From contig JAUJEB010000001.1 in NCBI GenBank assembly GCA_030442055.1, forward strand, positions 2,480,001-2,544,000: 64,000 nt of DNA. The letters are read 5' to 3'. The first letter of the stretch is position 1; each line of letters begins with the position of its first letter. The notes under the pieces were generated by a model. The model was not told the origin of the DNA and ran no database searches. It worked only from the letters and a program-made list of their open reading frames with translations. Below, piece by piece: positions 59,631 to 64,000 of this stretch. The stretch comes from Agaribacillus aureus (GTDB lineage Bacteria > Bacteroidota > Bacteroidia > Cytophagales > Cyclobacteriaceae). A program made the position numbers and the translations under genes.

Positions 59631-60284
59631 TCAATCCTGATATATATTATTGAGGGGCTTCCACAATATAAAAAAGAAGATAAAGCTCAGGGTCAACTCC
59701 TGAAGTTCCCACTTCTTGCCCGACGAAATGAAAAATAACAGTGCCAGGCAAACCAGGTAAGCAATAGCATGATGTGTTTTCGGAATTGGAATGGCAAATT
59801 TATGTACCAGTGTACCAAACTTTTTCCACCTTTTAAAGAGGATTGGAAATACAATTAAATAAACCAGTATAAATACCGTCAGTATTTGGCCGAATATCAG
59901 CTTATTCAATTTTACGCCCCCGACTTCCAGGTTATGAAAATTTGTTTCCTCCTGTACATTATTTTCAAGGAAAAATTCTGTTGACTCCACATCAAACAAC
60001 CGCTGGCCCCAGGAGATCTCTTCCCCGGCTACGAATAAAAGAGCAAATGCAACGCCCAAGGTAACAAACTTAAACCAACCACTTCTTTTCCTGCCCAATC
60101 TCAGGAACCGATAAAACATTAAAGCACCACCCAAAAACAACATCACGGCGGTAGTATTCTCCAATATGCCATCTTCTCTGGCATAACTGTTTTCAAAAAA
60201 GGCCTGGTCGCTAAAATCAAAATAGATACCGACTAACAATATTATTAACAGTGTCAGATAGGTTATTTTTTCCAGTAGTGACAT
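59631..60284 (-). CDS. Uncharacterised membrane protein with GEEISWGQR motif
   Basis: 217 aa with about six membrane spans. Two conserved-looking polar blocks stand out: FVAGEEISWGQRLFDV (about residues 84-99) and NVQEETNFHNLEVGG (about 108-122), plus a DGILEN stretch near residue 38. The Glu pair, Trp, Gln, Arg and the later His-Asn lie at membrane boundaries and could form an active or metal site. Similar AGEEISWGQR proteins occur in unrelated bacteria without function, as I recall. It is monocistronic, between the sigma operon and ahcY. Confidence 0.75.
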   Translation of the reverse strand: MSLLEKITYLTLLIILLVGIYFDFSDQAFFENSYAREDGILENTTAVMLFLGGALMFYRFLRLGRKRSGWFKFVTLGVAFALLFVAGEEISWGQRLFDVESTEFFLENNVQEETNFHNLEVGGVKLNKLIFGQILTVFILVYLIVFPILFKRWKKFGTLVHKFAIPIPKTHHAIAYLVCLALLFFISSGKKWELQELTLSFIFFFILWKPLNNIYQD

Positions 60285-60436
60285 TCAGATCTATTTTTTG
60301 CTTAAAAAATCAGCCTTAGTTTAAATCAAGTGGAGAAGCCGGAAATTCCAGCTACAATAAAAGTTATGCCAACCACCCTCTCTTATGTGCTTAGCATTTG
60401 CTTTTACCAACGAGCTATAATGAAGCTTTGAGTCCC

Positions 60437-60544
60437 CGTCTTTTTTCCCCTGAATTGCTTTCCGGAGATACCGGCATTCGATAATTCCCGAATACTAATA
60501 CTACAGGGTCACCTGAGTGCCCTTCCCCGGAAAGCAATAAGACG
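60437..60544. repeat. 108-base inverted-repeat element after ahcY
   Basis: Nested perfect arms: CGTCTT (60437-60442) with AAGACG (60539-60544), and ATTGCTTTCCGG (60454-60465) with CCGGAAAGCAAT (60527-60538). Inside, short self-complementary parts (CATTCG/CGAATA-like, GGGTCAC/GTGCCC) could fold further. It begins 8 bases past the ahcY stop. It may be a large terminator, a stabilising structure, a small RNA, or a REP/MITE-like repeat. Confidence 0.55.
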
Positions 60545-60552
60545 AGGTTGGT

Positions 60553-61857
60553 CTAATATCTGTAATAATCAGGTTTGTACGGCCCTTCTTTTTTAACACC
60601 TATATATGCCGCCTGCTCTTCTGACATCTCGTCTAGCTCTACGCCAATTTTGGCCAGGTGAAGTCTTGCCACCTTTTCGTCAAGATGCTTGGGCAGGGTA
60701 TAGACCTTATTTTCATATTGATCCGTATTGATCCATAACTCAATCTGCGCAAGCGTTTGGTTGGTAAAGGAGTTTGACATTACAAAAGAGGGATGGCCTG
60801 TAGCACAGCCTAAATTTACCAGTCTTCCCTCTGCCAACAGCAGGATGTCATTGCCATTAGATAAAGTATATTTATCTACCCGAGGTTTAATTTCTTCTTT
60901 TGTGGCATTCTCATTTAACCACTTGACATCAATTTCATTATCAAAGTGACCAATGTTGCAAACAATGGTTTTATCTTTCATTTTCAGGAAATGAGCTCCG
61001 GTAACAATATCTTTATTACCTGTGGCGGTAACCACAATATCCACCTCTTCCACGGCGCTGCCCATTTTCTTCACCTCAAAACCATCCATGGCAGCCTGCA
61101 AGGCACAAATGGGATCAATTTCCGTGACAATAACCCTGGCTCCGGCACCGCGCAATGAAGCAGCCGAACCCTTTCCTACATCACCGTATCCCGCTACTAC
61201 CGCAACTTTACCAGCCATCATAACATCGGTAGCTCTTCTGATAGCATCTACCAACGACTCTTTACAACCGTATTTGTTATCAAATTTTGATTTGGTGACT
61301 GAGTCATTTACGTTGATCGCAGGTAAAGGCAAGGAGCCATTTTCTTCTCTCTGTTGCAACCTGTGAACGCCGGTAGTTGTTTCCTCCGATAACCCTTTGA
61401 TACCATCCACCAATTCAGCGTATTTATCTAATACCATATTGGTCAGGTCACCACCATCGTCTAATATCATATTTAGCGGCTGACCACCTTCAAACGCAAA
61501 AAGCGTTTGCTCAATACACCAATCGAACTCTTCTTCATTCATTCCCTTCCATGCGTAAACAGGTATACCGGCATTTGCAATAGCGGCAGCGGCATGATCC
61601 TGCGTGGAAAAAATGTTGCAGGAAGACCAGCTAACCTGGGCTCCCAGCTCAATAAGTGTCTCAATCAAAACCGCGGTCTGCACCGTCATGTGTAAGCAGC
61701 CGGCGATTCGCGCTCCTTTTAATGGTTTTGAAGCTCCAAATTCAGCCCTTAATGACATAAGACCTGGCATTTCTGCTTCAGCTAATTCAATTTCTTTCCT
61801 TCCCCATGCAGCCAGGGAAATATCCTTCACTTTATATTTTAAATCGGTATCAATCAT
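60553..61857 (-). CDS. ahcY: Adenosylhomocysteinase
   Basis: 434 aa. Reversibly hydrolyses S-adenosylhomocysteine to adenosine and homocysteine, with bound NAD, as a tetramer. [44 protein letters not shown] and the Rossmann loop [18 protein letters not shown] (about 220) are diagnostic, as is the C-terminal KPDYYRY. The upstream spacer holds no feature resembling an SAH riboswitch. Confidence 0.98.
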   Translation of the reverse strand: MIDTDLKYKVKDISLAAWGRKEIELAEAEMPGLMSLRAEFGASKPLKGARIAGCLHMTVQTAVLIETLIELGAQVSWSSCNIFSTQDHAAAAIANAGIPVYAWKGMNEEEFDWCIEQTLFAFEGGQPLNMILDDGGDLTNMVLDKYAELVDGIKGLSEETTTGVHRLQQREENGSLPLPAINVNDSVTKSKFDNKYGCKESLVDAIRRATDVMMAGKVAVVAGYGDVGKGSAASLRGAGARVIVTEIDPICALQAAMDGFEVKKMGSAVEEVDIVVTATGNKDIVTGAHFLKMKDKTIVCNIGHFDNEIDVKWLNENATKEEIKPRVDKYTLSNGNDILLLAEGRLVNLGCATGHPSFVMSNSFTNQTLAQIELWINTDQYENKVYTLPKHLDEKVARLHLAKIGVELDEMSEEQAAYIGVKKEGPYKPDYYRY

Positions 61858-61995
61858 TACTTTAATGTTTCATTTTTTGTAAATTTAATCCAATTATAGG
61901 AATTCTTCAAACTTATTATCAACCTGCTCAAACCCTTATTCTGAGAGCCGACCCAATGGGCTTCCCCCTATTCAAAAGCATTGACGCACATGGGC

Positions 61996-62766
61996 TCATA
62001 CAACATCTTCCTCAATCAAATAAGTGATTTCCTTTAAATCATAAGATCTTGTTTGCAGGTTTTCCATCAACTGCAATTTTCCGCTTTCATCAACGCCAAT
62101 TATTTTCCCCTGAAAAACACGATCTGCCTTAAACCATCTTAATTGATTATACCAAAACAATGATTTCATATAGTCGTGACGAAGCATATCATATTTTTCG
62201 TTTTTGAGCTGGAAATATCTTTTTTCCATATTCAAAACCAACGCTTTCAACAATTGTTGCAAATCAAAAAATCGTTCGCATATACTTGAAAGAGAAGTGG
62301 CATTGTCGACTTTAAAATCCAATTGATTAATATTGAGACCAATGCCAATGACGGTTGCGTACAACTGCGTTCCTTTCACCGTATTTTCGATGAGAATACC
62401 TCCCATTTTCTGGTTTTCGTGATAGATATCGTTGGGCCACTTAATTTTGAGTCCGGAGGTTACATAAGGTGTCAGAGTATCCACCACCGCCAACGAAGTA
62501 AAAATATTTAATAGAAATTGGTGGCTAAGCGGCAAAAATCCCGGCTTGATAATTACTGAAAACGTTAGGTTTTTTTTCTTTTCGCTTTCCCAGTTATTGC
62601 CTCTTTGACCTCTTCCCTTCAACTGCGTATCGGCGATTACGAGGGTGCCATCCAAATAGTCGCCATTTTCCACAATTTCAATGGCAACATCGTTGGTAGA
62701 ATGACAAATTGGCATATAAATTACCTTCTTGCCGATAAATAATGTGTCAGTTAGAATTTTATGCAA
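61996..62766 (-). CDS. birA: Biotin-[acetyl-CoA-carboxylase] ligase
   Basis: 256 aa starting at TTG 62766, giving the family-typical N-terminus MHKILTDTLF. The frame stays open 23 codons further to another TTG, but that would overlap the rsfS start and the presumed promoter. Class II ligase domain without an N-terminal DNA-binding domain, so not a BirA repressor. CHSTNDVAIE, KGRGQRGNNWESEKKKNLTFS (biotinyl-AMP loop), and IKWPNDIYHENQKMGGILIE are diagnostic. Likely acts on the carrier encoded at 55372. Confidence 0.92.
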   Translation of the reverse strand: MHKILTDTLFIGKKVIYMPICHSTNDVAIEIVENGDYLDGTLVIADTQLKGRGQRGNNWESEKKKNLTFSVIIKPGFLPLSHQFLLNIFTSLAVVDTLTPYVTSGLKIKWPNDIYHENQKMGGILIENTVKGTQLYATVIGIGLNINQLDFKVDNATSLSSICERFFDLQQLLKALVLNMEKRYFQLKNEKYDMLRHDYMKSLFWYNQLRWFKADRVFQGKIIGVDESGKLQLMENLQTRSYDLKEITYLIEEDVV

Positions 62767-62777
62767 GTATTTTTTAG

Positions 62778-62785
62778 TAGATTTG
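62778..62785 (+). promoter_or_regulatory. -7 box of rsfS-ftsH
   Basis: TAGATTTG, an exact TAnnTTTG match, 40 nt before the rsfS ATG. It overlaps the region that must hold the divergent birA promoter. Confidence 0.45.
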
Positions 62786-62825
62786 TGGGCAATATAAACA
62801 AGGGAAGGAAGAAAGAAAAATTTAT

Positions 62826-63182
62826 ATGGGTTCAACGAAATTATGTGAAATTGTCGTAGAGGGGATGAGAGAAAAAAAGGCAGAAGATGTAGTTGTATTG
62901 GACTTAAATGGGGTAAAAAACGCAGTTGCTTCCTATTTTGTTATTTGTACCGGCAATTCCGACACCCAAGTAGATTCTATCTCAGATTCAGTAGAAGAGA
63001 TGGTTTATAAAAACCTTCAGCAAGAACCCTGGCACAAAGAAGGGTATCAAAATAAGGAATGGATTTTGATAGACTTCGTTGACGTGGTTGCACACATATT
63101 TAAAAAAGATATTAGAGAATTTTATAGTTTAGAAGATTTATGGGGTGATGCTGTCGTTAATCGAATATCATCCGAGTCCTGA
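62826..63182 (+). CDS. rsfS: Ribosome silencing factor
   Basis: 118 aa, RsfS/RsfA/DUF143 family. It binds uL14 and blocks subunit joining under starvation. VVLDLNGVKNAVASYFVICTGNSDTQVDSI and EGYQNKEWILIDFVDVVAHIF are diagnostic. Upstream of ftsH by 71 bases. Confidence 0.96.
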   Translation: MGSTKLCEIVVEGMREKKAEDVVVLDLNGVKNAVASYFVICTGNSDTQVDSISDSVEEMVYKNLQQEPWHKEGYQNKEWILIDFVDVVAHIFKKDIREFYSLEDLWGDAVVNRISSES

Positions 63183-63253
63183 CGTGCACAGAACCATGTG
63201 TTTGCATAATCGTTAGATATTAATTAGTATAGAATTGAACCAAGTTATTTGTA

Positions 63254-64000
63254 ATGGCGGATAAAAAGAAAAATATTCTCCCTAAGAATCCTCAAAGGCA
63301 GAATTATCAGGTATGGATTATTGTTACACTGATTGCCTTAATCTTTGGGATAACATATTTAAACAAAAACAGTGCTAAGAAAATATTCTTCAGCGACTTT
63401 AAAAAAATCATGGAGCGCGGGGACGTAAAAAGCGTCATGTTGATTAAGAACCAGGATAAGGTAGAAGTCACCCTCAAAGAAGAAGCACTGAGCAGTGAAA
63501 GATACAAGGAGGTAGAAAATAACAGTTATTTCCCATTATCAGAAGGCCCTCATTATTATTTTAAAATTACCACTCCCGATAAATTTGACGAGAAGTGGGA
63601 TGAGTTTATGAAAACTATCCCGGAAGAGGAAAGGATCAACTACGGGATTGAGGACCGGCAGGATTTTTGGCAATTTTTTGCAAGTTGGGGTATCCTGTTT
63701 CTAATATTATTTGGATTCTGGTTTTTGATGAGAAGAATGACCGGCTCCGGAGGCCCTGGCGGTCAAATATTTAATATTGGCAAATCGCGGGCTGCACTAT
63801 TTGATGCGGAGAATAAGGTAAAGATCACCTTCGATAATGTGGCCGGTCTGGATGAGGCAAAGGAAGAAGTCAAGGAAATAGTTGAGTTCCTGAAAACACC
63901 CTCTAAATTTACCAAGCTGGGAGGAAAAATTCCCAAGGGAGCATTGTTGGTAGGCCCTCCAGGTACAGGAAAAACATTGCTGGCAAAGGCTGTCGCCGGC
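63254..64000 (+). CDS. ftsH: ATP-dependent zinc metalloprotease FtsH (5' part)
   Basis: First 249 codons of a gene cut by the window end. Begins [14 protein letters not shown]. Membrane span 1 is at about residues 20-36, a periplasmic domain runs to about 137, and span 2 is at about 138-157 ([15 protein letters not shown]). The AAA+ domain begins with [24 protein letters not shown] and Walker A GPPGTGKT (234-241). The zinc HEXXH lies beyond the window. FtsH degrades misassembled membrane proteins and short-lived regulators. Confidence 0.95.
   Translation, partial: MADKKKNILPKNPQRQNYQVWIIVTLIALIFGITYLNKNSAKKIFFSDFKKIMERGDVKSVMLIKNQDKVEVTLKEEALSSERYKEVENNSYFPLSEGPHYYFKITTPDKFDEKWDEFMKTIPEEERINYGIEDRQDFWQFFASWGILFLILFGFWFLMRRMTGSGGPGGQIFNIGKSRAALFDAENKVKITFDNVAGLDEAKEEVKEIVEFLKTPSKFTKLGGKIPKGALLVGPPGTGKTLLAKAVAG

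Noticed and set aside
61858-61995. Possible SAH or SAM riboswitch ahead of ahcY
   Set aside because: The spacer is AT-rich with only a weak GAGCC/GGCTC pairing just behind birA-side sequence; no riboswitch core could be recognised.
63307-63507. 66-residue frame on the minus strand inside ftsH
   Set aside because: Antisense to the FtsH periplasmic domain coding region; no signal or context.

Overview
The window is a chromosomal core region of a member of the Bacteroidota, most likely of the Cytophagales. Four things point there. Vegetative promoters match the Bacteroidota consensus (TTTG, 19-20 nt, TAnnTTTG) at several places. The gene orders are typical of the phylum: rpoC followed by a DUF3467 gene, rplQ-carA-eno-divIC, and birA divergent from rsfS-ftsH. 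Shine-Dalgarno sequences are largely missing in front of start codons. There is also a TPR histidine kinase and a lipoprotein M1 peptidase of Bacteroidota type. The lower-rank placement is inference.

Left part (1-20.2 kb): housekeeping and metabolism. It holds a lipoprotein, xerD, an aroQ / class V aminotransferase / marC / rnhA / trmN6 run, an orphan TPR sensor kinase, a PepSY-like secreted protein and a SulP anion transporter. Next to SulP is a small exported protein divergent from a TetR regulator; a palindrome lies exactly between the -33 and -7 boxes of the small gene. Then come an acyl-CoA carboxylase beta / SDR / M42 aminopeptidase operon, a Ppx/GppA phosphatase, an Ldh2-type dehydrogenase, a small beta-barrel protein, divIC, eno and carA.

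Centre (20.3-52.5 kb): one nearly unbroken translation and transcription supercluster on the minus strand. In transcription order it is tRNA-Tyr, tRNA-Gly, tRNA-Thr, tuf, tRNA-Trp, secE, nusG, rplK, rplA, rplJ, rplL, rpoB, rpoC, DUF3467, rpsL, rpsG, fusA, rpsJ, then rplC through rplQ (S10-spc-alpha). Four promoters with near-identical spacing start four transcription units: tRNA-Tyr/tuf, tRNA-Trp/secE...rpoC, rpsL...rpsJ, and rplC...rplQ. Terminator-like hairpins stand between the units and after rplQ. rpmJ and rpmD, too short for routine ORF lists, are both present. Several spacers and leaders contain RNA hairpins that may carry autoregulation.

Right part (52.6-64 kb): an M1 aminopeptidase lipoprotein, a biotin carrier protein, pyrH-frr, an ECF sigma / zinc-finger-like anti-sigma / gmk / nadD operon, an uncharacterised membrane protein, ahcY preceded and followed by spacers (the one after it holds a long inverted-repeat element), birA, and divergent rsfS-ftsH; ftsH runs off the window end. 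Biotin-dependent carboxylation is represented three times (carboxyltransferase subunit, carrier, ligase), though the genes are far apart.

I saw no CRISPR array, prophage, insertion sequence or defence cassette. The most interesting material is regulatory (TetR operator layout, structured leaders and spacers), plus a few odd proteins: L17 with a long acidic tail, an SDR lacking its catalytic Tyr/Lys, a membrane protein with a GEEISWGQR motif, and an anti-sigma with a degenerate zinc motif.
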